Shown: positions 41,586 to 52,190 of the stretch, one piece after another
Layout of the letters: each line of letters begins with the position of its first letter
How positions within the stretch are numbered: position 1 is the stretch's first letter
DNA from: Heterobasidion occidentale
Taxonomy: Eukaryota > Basidiomycota > Agaricomycetes > Russulales > Bondarzewiaceae
Direction: 5' to 3'
DNA: 64,000 nt
NCBI GenBank assembly: GCA_039111635.1
Contig: JBCAQO010000014.1
Coordinates: 2,356,001-2,420,000, forward strand
Translations under genes and position numbers: made by a program
The notes under the pieces: model-generated
What the model saw: only the letters and a program-made list of their open reading frames with translations
Told to the model about the DNA's origin: nothing
Database searches by the model: none

Positions 41586-43261
41586 GATTCTCCACATAGG
41601 CCTTGTAGCGCTTGAAGGCCTCAAACGCGTCGCTCTTCAAGCGCAGGACATAGACGACCTTGAGCTTGGTGAACTCATCAATGAAGGTGATCCAGTAGCG
41701 CATTCCAGAGTGAGTGGCAACAGGGAGAGGACCATGGAGATCAGAATGGACGAGTTCAAGCGGCTTGGAGGTGACAGAGCCAGTGGAGGGGAAGGGGTGA
41801 GCGTGCATCTTGCCAGAGAGACAGGGCTCGCACACAGGGTCAGGCTGCACGTCCGAATCGAGCTGTAGACCAGTAACGAGTCGTTCCTTCACCATTTTCT
41901 GTACCCCAGCATGGTGGTGGTGACAGAGACGACGATGCCACAGGGACAAATCAAGAGGGAGAGTAGAAGCGGCACTAGCAGACTGCAAACAACGGTGGAG
42001 GTGGTCCCTTGGAGATAAGCGTTGTTGGAACCATCAGGAACGATCGCCATAAACCACACTGCACCGTCCCGGGAGAAATGCATCGAAGATCCTTCTATTA
42101 GCACAGAAAAGTGCTTGTGCTGAGTCAAATACAGCATAGACAGGGACATGCATGATGTTTGAGAACTCCACAGACTGCGCCCTCCTGCCTCCAATGACCG
42201 GATTGAACACCACAGTCCCAACACCAGCAGAATAGATGATATACGAGTCTGCAAGACGAATGGGGATGACGAAGGGACAATAGTGGCGAATCCAGTGGCG
42301 ATGGGGTCATATGAGAGGTCGCACCTGTGTCCGCGTTCCAATCGAGGTCAGTGACGAGTGAGGATGCTGTGGACGAAGGGGATGGAGCAGGGAACGAAAA
42401 CTTGCATTGCCTGCAAACTGCATGGGACCAGAGACTTCAGGGGCCTGAACCGAGTGGCCTGCTGTGGCTTGGACTTCTTCAGCTCCTTATTGATCCTCTT
42501 GAAGCACCTGTCATCAGTGTGGCCAGTGGCACCGCAGAAATCGCACTTGTACTGCTTCCTAGGTTGCCTGGAACGTCTGTAGGAGGTGGAGAGGAGGGGG
42601 ATGAAGGAAAGGATGCCACAAGGGCCTGTGCAGAGTCTGTGGCATCAGAACGATGCGCATGGTTCAAATCCTCGCGCCTGAACGCGTCCTCGAGCTTGGA
42701 GCGAGACAAGACGTCCATGTGCCTAAGGGAGGAGCGGAAGGTGTCAAACTCGGATGGGAGAGACCACAAGAGCGCCATGCAAGTCAGCTCCTCGTCCTGC
42801 TTCTTGAGATCGAAGCCAGAGTCGCGGAGGTTCCTTAGGACGCGCATAGACTCGTCCACACGATGAATGAGGGACTGGAGGGACTCATCGTTGCGCTTCT
42901 TGATCGAAAAGAGGTCCTCCATCGCGTTGAAACGCGATCCAGCAGACTTCTTGTTGAACTGCTCCTCCAATGTGGTCCAAATAGCGATGGGTCGTCCTCA
43001 ATGCCATCCAAAACGCCTCTGAACTGGTCCTCAACTAAAAGTAAGAGCGCACCAGCAGCCTTCTGAGCATTCCTCTTCCACTCTGCCACCTCCTTTGCCT
43101 CAGCAGGCTTCTCCTTCGAGCCAACAGGGGCTGTCTCATCACCAGAGACCAGAAGCCACAGGCCTTTGAGACGAAGCCAGGCTTTGATCTCCTTGGACCA
43201 GGAAGGGTAGTTGCGATTATTGAGAGGGGAGACGGAAGGGAGAGCAAATAAGGGGTCAGAC
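41586..43261 (-). pseudogene. copia element 2 gag-protease-integrase fragment
   Basis: Gag starts at ATG 43261 (MSDPLFALPSVSPLNNRNYP). The gag core is open at 42970-42479 in another frame. The integrase N-terminal part (WHRRLCHHHHAGVQKMVKER, then CEPCLSGKMHAHPF) is open at 41988 to 41586. It ends at the insertion point of element 1 after YKAYVENL; the few residues beyond are LTR sequence. Confidence 0.82.
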
Positions 43262-43439
43262 ATGGTGTGGCACGAGTGGCACGAGCAGGGAAAGGTGTTG
43301 GAAGCGATGTGGGACGATGGGAAAGGCAGGAAAAGCAATGAGGAAGATGTGGCAGCAAAGAGGTGTGGCCAGAAAGGTGTGGCACAGCAGATGGGAGACC
43401 AGAAAGTGTCGATAAAACGATGTAGAGCAAAGTCGCTAG

Positions 43440-43965
43440 AGCGCAGGGACAATGAAGCAACTGGCACACAGAGAGTGCCAAAAGAAAGCTCTATAACGAC
43501 AGGACTATGGTCCAGAGGGTAAGAGTCTAAAGTAGATACAAAGAACAGATGGGAGCGCACCTATGGTCCAGAGGGTAAGAGTCTGAAGAAAGAATCGCCC
43601 TCGGACCACAGGTATTTAAGCTATAGAGAACAATAAGAAACGAAATAGGAAGGTATGACATCAACGGGTCATTACAGGTGGTCCTCCTTACAAAGCGGTC
43701 AAAGGCTCCACCTGTAGGTCGGTCCGGAGTGTCAATGACATCACACAGGACCACCTGAGTCAGCCAACCCGGTGAAACAACTGAAACAAAGTGAGACAAG
43801 GTGGAAACAAAGTGAGACAGTCCAAAAGGAGAAAGAAAGCAATATACCCGCTCTGGGAGTGGCTGTAGGGCCGCTCCCAGCTGTAGAGGCGAGTAATCAA
43901 TCAGTCCGTAAGGTGGCACGCATGTGGCACCCATGCCACATCAACCAGAACGGCCACAAACTACA
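43440..43965 (-). repeat. copia element 2, 5' LTR (subtype a, inner edge deleted)
   Basis: It ends CCACAAACTACA at the right. The inner edge lacks about 20 bp: GAGCGCAGGG...GAGCGCAGTG in intact copies has collapsed to one GAGCGCAGGG, which removes the LTR terminus and the primer site. Confidence 0.88.
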
Positions 43966-44279
43966 ATATAAACCCGTGGTTTCATATCTCCGTATGGTTG
44001 CAGTGTAGTCACTCATCACATGAACCTTGTATGTGTTGAGATTGAATGTCCAAGGTTGTGGTGTGCTAGTGCTTGGAGTGGCTGCACCTGTTGTGGTAGG
44101 ATCTTTGGCATTGGATACTTTTTTATTGGCCTACCATGTACGGGCCTCAGCCTCTCATTGAAGCTCCTGCATAGGAAAGGTATCATAGGTTATCTGTTTA
44201 AACTTGTAGAGTCCTTTTCCAAGAGATTCAGTAACTTCTTTTAGTAGCTTTAGGGTTTAGTCCGTGTGTATGCAAAGCT
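43966..44279. other. spacer between inverted copia elements
   Basis: These 314 bp are not copia or gypsy sequence I recognise and contain no convincing ORF. They lie at the centre of a large inverted arrangement (minus copia, spacer, plus copia). The edges give no target duplication with either neighbour. Confidence 0.5.
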
Positions 44280-44809
44280 TGTTGTTTGTGGCCGTTCTAG
44301 TTGATGTGGCATGGGTGCCACATGCGTGCCACCTTACGGACTGATTGATTACTCGCCTCTACAGCTGGGAGCGGCCCTACAGCCACTCCCAGAGCGGGTA
44401 TATTGCTTTCTTTCTCTTTTTGGACTGTCTCACTTTGTTTTCACCCTGTCTCACTTGGTTTCAGTTGTTTCACCGGGTTGGCTGACTCAGGCGGTCCTGT
44501 GTGATGTCATTGACACTCCGGACCGACCTCCAGGTGGAGCTTTTGACCGCTCCACAGGGTGGACCACCTGTAATGACCCGTTGATGTCATACCTTCCTTT
44601 TTCGTTTCTGATTGTTCTCTGTAGCTTAAATACCCGTGGTCCGAGGGCGATTCTTTCTTCAGACTCTTACCCTCTGGACCACAGGTGCGCTCCCTTCTCT
44701 TCTTTGTATCTACTTAGACTCTTACCCTCTGGACCACAGTCCTGTCGTTATAGAGCTTCTTTTTGGCACTCTCTCTGTGCCAGTCGCTTCATCCTCACTG
44801 CGCTCAACA
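44280..44809 (+). repeat. copia element 3, 5' LTR (subtype b, 530 bp)
   Basis: TGTTGTTTGTGG...CTCAACA. TTAAATAC near 44626 is the likely TATA-type box. Two 24-bp direct copies beginning AGACTCTTACCCTCTGGACC lie at 44661-44684 and 44716-44739, downstream of that box, hence probably in the transcript leader. All copia LTRs here have this pair. Confidence 0.93.
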
Positions 44810-44826
44810 GGTTATGGGCCCTGCGC
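44810..44826 (+). promoter_or_regulatory. copia primer binding site (half-tRNA type), element 3
   Basis: GGTTATGGGCCCTGCGC directly abuts the LTR. It matches the complement of the initiator tRNA-Met anticodon arm (yeast tRNA gene as I recall it) at 16 of 17 positions. Confidence 0.75.
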
Positions 44827-45003
44827 TCTAGCGACTTTGCTCTACATTGTTTTATCGACTCTTTCTGGTCTCCCATCTGCTGTGCCACTCCCTTCTGGCC
44901 ACACCCCATTGCTGCCACATCTTCCCCATTGCTTTCCCTGCCTTTCCTATCATCCCACATCGTTTCCAACACCCTTCCCTGCTCGTGCCACTCGTGCCAC
45001 ACC

Positions 45004-45842
45004 ATGTCTGACCCCTCATTTGCTCTCCCTTCTGTCTCCCCTCTCAATAATCGCAACTATCCTTCCTGGTCCAAGGAGATCAAGGCCTGGCTTCGTCTCA
45101 AAGGCCTGTGGCTTCTGGTCTCTGGTGATGAGACAGCCCCTGTTGGCACGAAGGAGAAGCCTGCTGAGGCAAGGGAGGTGGCAGAGTGGAAGAGGAATGC
45201 TCAGAAGGCTGCTGGTGCGCTCTTACTTTCGGTTGAGGAGCAGTTCAGAGGCGTCTTGGATGGCATTGAGGACGACCCCATCGCTATTTGGACCACATTG
45301 GAGGAGCAGTTCAACAAGAAGTCTGCTGGATCGCGTTTCAACGCGATGGAGGACCTCTTTTCGATCAAGAAGCGCAACGATGAGTCCCCAGTCCCTCATT
45401 CATTCGTGGACGAGTCTATGCGCGTCCTGAGGAACCTCCGCGACTCTGGCTTCGATCTCAAGAAGCAGGACGAGGAGCTGACTTGCATGGCGCTCTTGTG
45501 GTCTCTCCCCTCCGAGTTTGACACCTTCCGCCCCCTCAGTCTCATAGACGTCTTGTCTCGCTCCAAGCTCGAGGACGCGTTCAGGCGTGAGGATTTGAAC
45601 CGTGCGCGTCGTTCTGATGCCACAGACTCTGCACAGGCCCTTGTGGCATCCTTTCCTTCATCCCCTCCTCTTCCTCCACCTCCTACAGACGTTCCAGGCA
45701 ACCTAGGAAGCAGTACAAGTGCGATTTCTGCGGTGCCACTGGCCACACTGATGACAGGTGCTTCAAGAGGATCAATGAGGAGCTGAAGAAGTCCAAGCCA
45801 CAGCAGGCCCACTCGGTTCAGGCCCCTGAAGTCTCTGGTCCC
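45004..45842 (+). pseudogene. copia element 3 gag
   Basis: Starts ATG 45004 (MSDPSFALPSVSPLNN). The gag core resembles UBN2/Retrotran_gag: WSKEIKAWLRLKGLWLLVSG, then WTTLEEQFNKKSAGSRFNAM. A frameshift near 45660-45690 separates the core from the knuckle CDFCGATGHTDDRC (45720-45761), which is in the frame of the following pol segment. Gag forms the particle and the knuckle binds element RNA. In intact copia elements gag and pol are one ORF, as the frame after the lesion suggests here. The open frame also extends upstream of the ATG through the LTR, which I regard as chance. Confidence 0.85.
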
Positions 45843-47357
45843 ATGCAGTTTGCAGGCAATGCAAGTTTTCGTTCCCCTGCTCCATCCCCTTCGTCCACAG
45901 CATCCTCACTCGTCACTGACCTCGATTGGAACGCGGACACAGGTGCGACCTCTCATATGACACCCCATCGCCACTGGCTTCGCCACTATTGTCCCTTCGT
46001 CATCCCCATTCGTCTTGCAGACTCGTATATCATCTATTCTGCTGGTGTTGGGACTGTGGTGTTCAATCCGGTCGTTGGAGGTAAAAGGGCGCAGTCTGTA
46101 GAGTTCTCAAACGTCCTGCATGTCCCTGATCTTGGCTGTAATCTCCTGTCTGTGCTGTATTTGACTCAGCACAAGCACTTTTCTGTGCTAATAGAAGGAT
46201 GTTCGATGCATTTCTCCCGGGACGGTGCAGTGTGGTTCATGGCGGTCATTCCTGATGGTTCCAACAACGCTTATCTCCAAGGGACCACCTCCACCGTTGT
46301 TTTGCAGTCTGCTGGTGCCGCTTCTACTCTCCCTCTTGATTTGTCCCTGTGGCATCGTCGTCTCTGCCACCACCACCATGCTGGGGTACAGAAAATGGTG
46401 AAGGAACGACTCGTTACTGGTCTACAGCTCGATTCGGATGTGCAGCCTGACCCTGTGTGCGAGCCCTGTCTCTCTGGCAAGATGCATGCTCAACCCTTCC
46501 CCTCCACTGGCTCTGTGACCTCCAAACCGCTTGAGCTCGTCCATTCTGATCTCCACGGTCCTCTCCCTGTTGCCACTCACTCTGGAATGCGCTACTGGAT
46601 CACCTTCATTGATGAGTTCACCAAGCTCAAGGTCGTCTATGTCCTGCGCTTGAAGAGCGACGCGTTTGAGGCTTTCAAGCGCTACAAGGCCTATGTTGAG
46701 AATCTGACTGGACAGCGCATTTTGGCCTTGCAGGATGACAAGGGAGGAGAGTACATGTCTAATGCCTGGGACTCGTTTTGTTTGGAGCATGGGATCGCTA
46801 GGAGGCACACGGCGCGCAATCGGCCACAGCAGAACGGCGTGGCAGAGCGTGCCAATCGCACCATCATGGAGGCTCTCACTGCTATGCTCTCTGAATCTCA
46901 TTTGCCGCTTGTTTTCTGGGGCGAGGCTCTGGCCGCTTATGTGCACGTCTGGAATCGACTCTGGACGTCTACCCTGAAGGGCAAGACGCCATTTGAGATG
47001 ATCCATGGAAAGAAACCGGATGTTTCGCACTTGCGGGTCTGGGCTGCTTGGCTTATGTGCATGTGCAGAGGGACAAAAGGGATGGATTTGGATCGCATAT
47101 GGAGAAGTGCGTGTTTATTGGGTACCCTGATGGCTACAAGGCGTGGAAGTTCGACAATCCTGCGACTCAGAAGGTCATCATTTCGGAGAGGGCAGACTTT
47201 GATGAGCGATTCTTTCCTGGGACTCGCCACTTTGATGCTAACACCCAGTCTGCCATCCCTCCTCCTTCGTCTCTGTTCACTCTTTGGGATGCAGATGTTG
47301 ATCCGGTGCCGGTTCTGGGGGGGGAAGCAGATGCTCCTCCTCCTGCTGGTCACCTAG
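45843..47357 (+). pseudogene. copia element 3 protease and integrase
   Basis: Protease DTGATSHM (Asp codon at 45936). Gag-pre-integrase WHRRLCHHHHAG...CEPCLSGK near 46350-46480. Integrase core HSDLHGPLP, QDDKGGEYMS and PQQNGVAERANRT, with all three acidic residues present. Near 47042 one G is missing (frame goes VWAAWLMC; the following frame reads AYVHVQRDKRDGFGSHMEKC), so the integrase C-terminal part is out of frame. The same loss is in element 1. Confidence 0.88.
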
Positions 47358-47651
47358 AAGACGCTCCCATCGATCAGGATCATCCTGTGGCAGACCCAGC
47401 ACCTCCTCCACCTCTTGCTCCTGTTCTTCTTCCTCCTGATGCTCCTCCTCCTGCTGGTCACCTAGAAGACGCTCCCATCGATCAGGATCATCCTGTGGCA
47501 GACCCAGCACCTCCTCCACCTCTTGCTCCTGTTCTTCTTCCTCCTGATGCTCCTCCTCCTGCTGGTCACCTAGAACGCTCCCATCGATCAGGATCATCCT
47601 GTGGCAGACCCAGCACCTCCTCCACCTCTTGCTCCTGTTCTTCTTCCTCCT
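47330..47651 (+). repeat. three tandem 108-bp units in the integrase-RT linker
   Basis: Units begin GATGCTCCTCC at 47330, 47438 and 47546. Each encodes 36 Pro- and Asp-rich residues (HLEDAPIDQDHPVADPAPPP within them). The third unit has lost two bases and so shifts the frame. Element 1 has a single unit. Confidence 0.92.
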
Positions 47652-49506
47652 GATGCTCCCCCTCCTGTCATTCCGGCGCCACCTCCTGCTCTCAGAACAC
47701 GCTCTAGGAATCGCTCTGCCACCCCTGAACCAGGTCCATCTGGTACTCGACGCTCTACTCGCACTCGTCGCGCTCCTGGCGAATGGTGGAAGGTTAGGAC
47801 GCTGCCTGGAGACGATGATGCTCATTCTGACGCCGCTGAGGACGCCCCTGATGCTTCTGGAGATGCAGAGATGGAACCCATTGTTGAAGACGCATTTCTG
47901 GCTGAAGTCGAGCGTGCCCTGTTCACCTCTGATGCAGAAAAGGCTGAGCCGTCGACGTATCGTCAGGCAATGAGGCGCCCTGATGCAGATGAGTGGCAGA
48001 AGGCGGCAGAGGAAGAGATGGAGGCTCATGCTCGGAATCGCACCTGGGACATTGTTCCACTTCCTGAGGGCTGCAAGGCGATCGGTTCTCGTTGGGTTTT
48101 CAAGGTGAAACACAACACGGATGGCTCTGTTGAACGCTACAAGGCTCGTCTCGTCGCCAAGGGCTTCAGTCAGTGCCCTGGATTCGATTATTTTGAGACA
48201 TTTGCCCCCACAGCTAAGTTTGCAGCCATTCGTGCCATACTTGCTCTCTCTGCCCTCGAGGACTTTCACCTGCGCTCTGTGGACATCTCCCATGCGTTTA
48301 TCAATGGCGATCTGGACACTGTGGTATATATGGAGCAGCCTGAAGGATTTGAGCAGGGAGGACCTGAGATGGTCTGTCGCTTGATGAAGGGCTTGTATGG
48401 GCTGAAGCAGGCGAGTCGGCTGTGGTACAAGAAGCTGAAGGCGGCACTGGAGCGCATGGGATTCAAGGCGATCTACTCTGACAACAGCATCTATGTCCAT
48501 GCCAAGGATCAGGTCAAGGTCATTCTGCCAGTCTTTGTCGATGATTGCACTTTTGCGTCGAATTCCTTGTCTCTGCTCGATGATCTCGTCGTTGAGCTCT
48601 CTAGGTCATTCAAACTTCGCGATTTGGGACCCACCACCGCTCTTCTTGGTATAGAGATTGCCAGGGATTGCGCCCATCGTCGCCTGATGCTCTCTCAGCG
48701 CCAGTACATTCTAGACATGCTGGAGCGTTATGGACAGGCCGACTCGACCCCTGTGAAGACCCCATGGTCCCTGGCACCAATCTCTCCGTTTCCATGGCCC
48801 CTGCATCGACTGAGGACAAGGAGTACATGAAGAAGGTTCCTACATCTCTGCTGTCGGTTCCTGTTGTTCCTTGCACTCGCCACTCGTCCTGACATCGCCC
48901 ACACGGTCTCTGTCCTGTGCCGGTTCAACTCGAATCCTGGGATTGTGCACTGGAAGGCTGTGAAGCACTGATTCGCTATCTGAGAGGCCCACTGAATTAT
49001 CGACTCGTCTATGGCCCCACCGACTCCAAGGAGCTCTTTACCTCGTTCTGTGATGCTGATCATGCAGGCAATCCGGACAAACGGACGGTCCACTAGTGGA
49101 TGTGTGTTGCGCATTGGCTCTGGAGCCATCAGCTGGAGCTCCAAGCTTCAGGGACTCGTTGCACAGTCGACCACAGAGGCGGAATTCATTGCTGCCGTTG
49201 ATGCGGCCGGGAGATCGTCTGGATGCGCAATTTGCTCACTGAACTTGGCTACTCCCTCTCTGAGCCCTCAATTCTCCGCGTCGATAACCAGTCCGCTGTT
49301 GCAGTTAGCAAGAATCCAGAGCACCATGGGCGCATGAAGCATCTCGATCTTCGTTTTGGCTCAGGGACCAGGTAGAGGCTGGTGTGATTGCTCCAGCCTA
49401 CGTTCCTACTGCGGACAACGCTGCGGACATCCTGACGAAGGCTGTTCCACCTGAGAAGGTGAAGATTTGCTGCAGCTTGATGGGACTAGAGGATCTGCCG
49501 CATTAG
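47652..49506 (+). pseudogene. copia element 3 reverse transcriptase and RNase H
   Basis: RT is open from the linker to about 48760 (WVFKVKHNTDGSVERYKARL; FETFAPTAKF; LPVFVDDCTF). After VKTP a 1-bp loss shifts the frame. RNase H (FCDADHAG, STTEAEFIAAVDA, then KNPEHHGRMKHLD) is spread over three frames with small indels near 48840, 48970, 49078, 49205 and 49360. The stop TAG is at 49504. Element 1 has this region undamaged. Confidence 0.87.
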
Positions 49507-49549
49507 GAGGGTGTTATGGATGCTCTAGAGGCGTGGAATCAGGAGGGTG

Positions 49550-50079
49550 TGTAGTTTGTGGCCGTTCTGGTTGATGTGGCATGGGTGCCACATGCGTGCC
49601 ACATTACGGACTGATTGATTACTCGCCTCTACAGCTGGGAGCGGCCCTACAGCCACTCCCAGAGCGGGTATATTGCTTTCTTTCTCTTTTGGGACTGTCT
49701 CACTTTGTTTCACCTTGTCTCACTTTGTTTCAGTTGTTTCACCGGGTTGGCTGACTCAGGTGGTCCTGTGTGATGTCATTGACACTCCGGACCGACCTAC
49801 AGGTGGAGCCTTTGACCGCTTTGTAAGGAGGACCACCTGTAATGACCCGTTGATGTCATACCTTCCTATTTCGTTTCTTATTGTTCTCTATAGCTTAAAT
49901 ACCTGTGGTCCGAGGGCGATTCTTTCTTCAGACTCTTACCCTCTGGACCATAGGTGCGCTCCCATCTGTTCTTTGTATCTACTTTAGACTCTTACCCTCT
50001 GGACCATAGTCCTGTCGTTATAGAGCTTTCTTTTGGCACTCTCTGTGTGCCAGTCGCTTCATTGTCACTGCGCTCAACA
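49550..50079 (+). repeat. copia element 3, 3' LTR (subtype a, 530 bp)
   Basis: Preceded by the purine tract ATCAGGAGGGTG. TGTAGTTTGTGG...CTCAACA. Nearly identical to the 3' LTR of element 1 and to the LTR of element 2, but not to its own 5' LTR. Confidence 0.93.
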
Positions 50080-50589
50080 TATATACCACGGAAGCTGTAC
50101 ATACCCAACAATGAATTGTAGGGCTCCAAAACCCCCACTCCCCCCTTATTGTTTGAATTTCTAGTCCAAACTTGAACACAAGACTATAAAAGGCAGATAT
50201 CACCAAACAAACCATAAGGACTTTTTGTTTGGCAGCTCACTGCCCAGGAGTAGCAATAAACAAGACTCTGACAGGTTTGTGAGCAAGCTGCCCTGGCCAA
50301 ACAAGCTAGACATCCAGGACAGGTACTTATTTCACTGGAGGTCCATGAGTGAGCATACAAGGTGAAGCTGCATACACCAGCAAAAGCACTGCATGACACT
50401 TCAGAGGCACCATACATCATTGAGGAGTCACAAGACTTTTCTGTGAGTATTCCCCTACTTGTTCAGTATAGTGAAGGGGATCTAGTGGTCAAGATGATAG
50501 ATATCCACTTCCAATCTGCAGCTGGAATTTCTAATGTACTTTGGACACCATAGAATGAATAAATTAAGAAACAATGTTGAGCTCACCGA
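50080..50589. other. unassigned stretch right of copia element 3
   Basis: It holds a short open piece near 50362-50550 (APYIIEESQDFSVSIPLLVQ) that may be an upstream exon or part of the remnant that follows. Otherwise I see nothing. Confidence 0.35.
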
Positions 50590-51552
50590 CAGAAGGTACT
50601 ATGGAGAATGAATGTCTCTCGCCCAATGCTGCTGATGGCGATGACCCTTGTGAATGGATATTATTTGAAAGCAACTGCATGTACAAACATCAACTATTGA
50701 AAGTTAATTACATTTTTTAAAATATGCGGCAACTAATGTCTGTGATTCACACTGCAAACCACTCTCAAGATATCATGGTCTTTGTGGCTCAGGACCCCAT
50801 AATGGATTCTTTGAGTCCTTTGTATAGATTTTGGTATGCTCATGTTATCGGTATTTACTATGTAAATGTGATATATACAGGGCTGGGAATGCTCAATTAC
50901 AATGCCTACAGACTGGATGTTCTGTGGGTGTGGAGGTTCTCACAAAAAGAGGGAGGGTGCTTTGGGACGAGTGCTGGTTGGATGCTCTATCTTTTCTACC
51001 ATTGGCCTCAAATGACACTTTCAGCTTCATTGCTCCAAGTGATGTGTTACATGAATGCCATCTCATACCAGCCTTTGCTAAAGGCAAGGTGTACTCAGAT
51101 AGTATTGGAACATCAAAATGGGCCGGCAGCACCAAGGACTACCACCATTACCTAGTAAACTGGTTAGTAACCCACTCTCTTACTAGTGGCTTGACTTCTC
51201 ACCATGCTTTCACACCAGCTTTGCAGATCAGGATCTCATCATGCGGTTTTACTAGGGACTTGCAGTAGTACATGCATATACTCACTACAAGTCCATCAGC
51301 TCCCACAGGGAGGTATAGCGCATGATGACTGTGAACTCAGCACCAGATGAAACACATGAAGAGCTTGCTGACACCAAGATTCTGGATATAGTCATCAAGA
51401 CGTATGTCAATATCACAGCTGCCAATTCTGATGATGAAGACAAGCAATTCACACTAGCTGATTGGGACCCTAAAGTGTGGGCAGATAAGGAACTTGTGGA
51501 AGAGCTAAGCAAGGATGAAGATGATTATAAAGACGCTGCATACAATGCGTAA
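50590..51552 (+). pseudogene. remnant of a multi-copy Agaricomycete-type protein (possibly transposon-encoded)
   Basis: Over two frames one reads DIMVFVAQD, LYRFWYAHVIGIYYVNVIYT, YRLDVLWVWRF, then FSFIAPSDVLHECHLIPAFA, KGKVYSDS and YHHYLVNW, and a Glu/Asp-rich C-terminus (ADWDPKVWADKELVEELSKD). From memory, the order YWYARVIGIFHVNV, LWVRWF, DVIRxxHLIPAF and YYVNxFVDRD is typical of large, highly repeated hypothetical proteins in mushroom genomes, sometimes linked to Plavaka/CACTA-like transposons; I cannot confirm the family. At least two frameshifts and a TAA near 50718 break it, and the N-terminal part is missing. Confidence 0.5.
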
Positions 51553-51755
51553 TGTATGTCTCAATTATTTCATATTGGTCACTCAAGCAAGGACAATATG
51601 TGTCAACATCGATGTTAATCATGAGTATGGTGCATGATGTGTGTTCATGCTTCCCCTCATCAATACCAACAAACCACAAATCTATTTAGGTACAATAAGT
51701 TACTATGAAAATCTGACCGGGCTAGGGGTCTAAGAACATGTGAACAATGTGCACT

Positions 51756-52190
51756 GTCTTAATCCCATTGTATTATTGCAAGAAATCGTAAATACAAGTA
51801 GGTACAAATAAGCATTGCTATAGAGATTTAAAAGTGCAGGTGTACAAGGACATCGTGAGCAACTGTGACATATGTCTTAATTTTGTTGTATTATTCAATG
51901 CAAAAACACTTATACAAGTAGGTACAAATAAATGCACTTGTAAAAAACTGAGCAGGCTGTGGGTGTCTGTGGATGGTGCACACAATGTACACTGTATGTC
52001 TTGATCCCGTTGTATTATTGCAAAAAATCACAAATACAAGTAGGTACAAATAAGCAGCACTATAGAGATTTAAGAGTATAGGTGTGTGAGAATATTGTGA
52101 GTGACATGTGATGTATGTTTGAATCTGTTGTATTGTTTCTAACATATCAAAAGAAAAGCTTTGTACAAACAAATGTTAATATTAAAGTGT
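51756..52190 (+). repeat. degenerate ~120-bp tandem array
   Basis: Units start at 51756, 51874, 51998 and 52117 (118, 124, 119 bp, then partial). Each has GTCTTRATYYYGTTGTATT, then ATACAAGTAGGTACAAATAA (first three units). AT-rich, no ORF. Confidence 0.75.

Larger units (their letters stand above)
41586..43965 (-). mobile_element. copia element 2 (minus strand, 5' part only)
   Basis: It contains, on the minus strand, a subtype a 5' LTR, gag and part of protease and integrase up to YVEN, then the LTR of element 1 begins. Gag is broken by frameshifts near 42590 and 42990; the knuckle and DTG regions are recognisable. The primer site and the LTR/PBS junction are deleted. Confidence 0.88.
44280..50079 (+). 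mobile_element. Ty1/copia element 3 (plus strand, 5.8 kb, full length)
   Basis: Two 530-bp LTRs, half-tRNA primer site, gag, protease, integrase, Pro-rich linker with tandem repeats, RT, RNase H and purine tract. Flanks (AAGCT left, TATAT right) do not match, and the LTRs are of different subtypes (b left, a right), so the two ends probably come from different insertions. Several frameshifts inactivate it. Confidence 0.92.

Noticed and set aside
44311..45003. Open frame through the copia 5' LTR into gag
   Set aside because: It runs through LTR and primer site with LTR-derived residues; translation from the ATG at 45004 fits copia elements. The same frame recurs in solo LTRs.
47277..48500. 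407-codon antisense ORF across copia element 3
   Set aside because: It is the shadow of the RT/linker reading frame in GC-rich sequence; composition is low-complexity (runs of Glu, Gln and Arg) and no motif is present.
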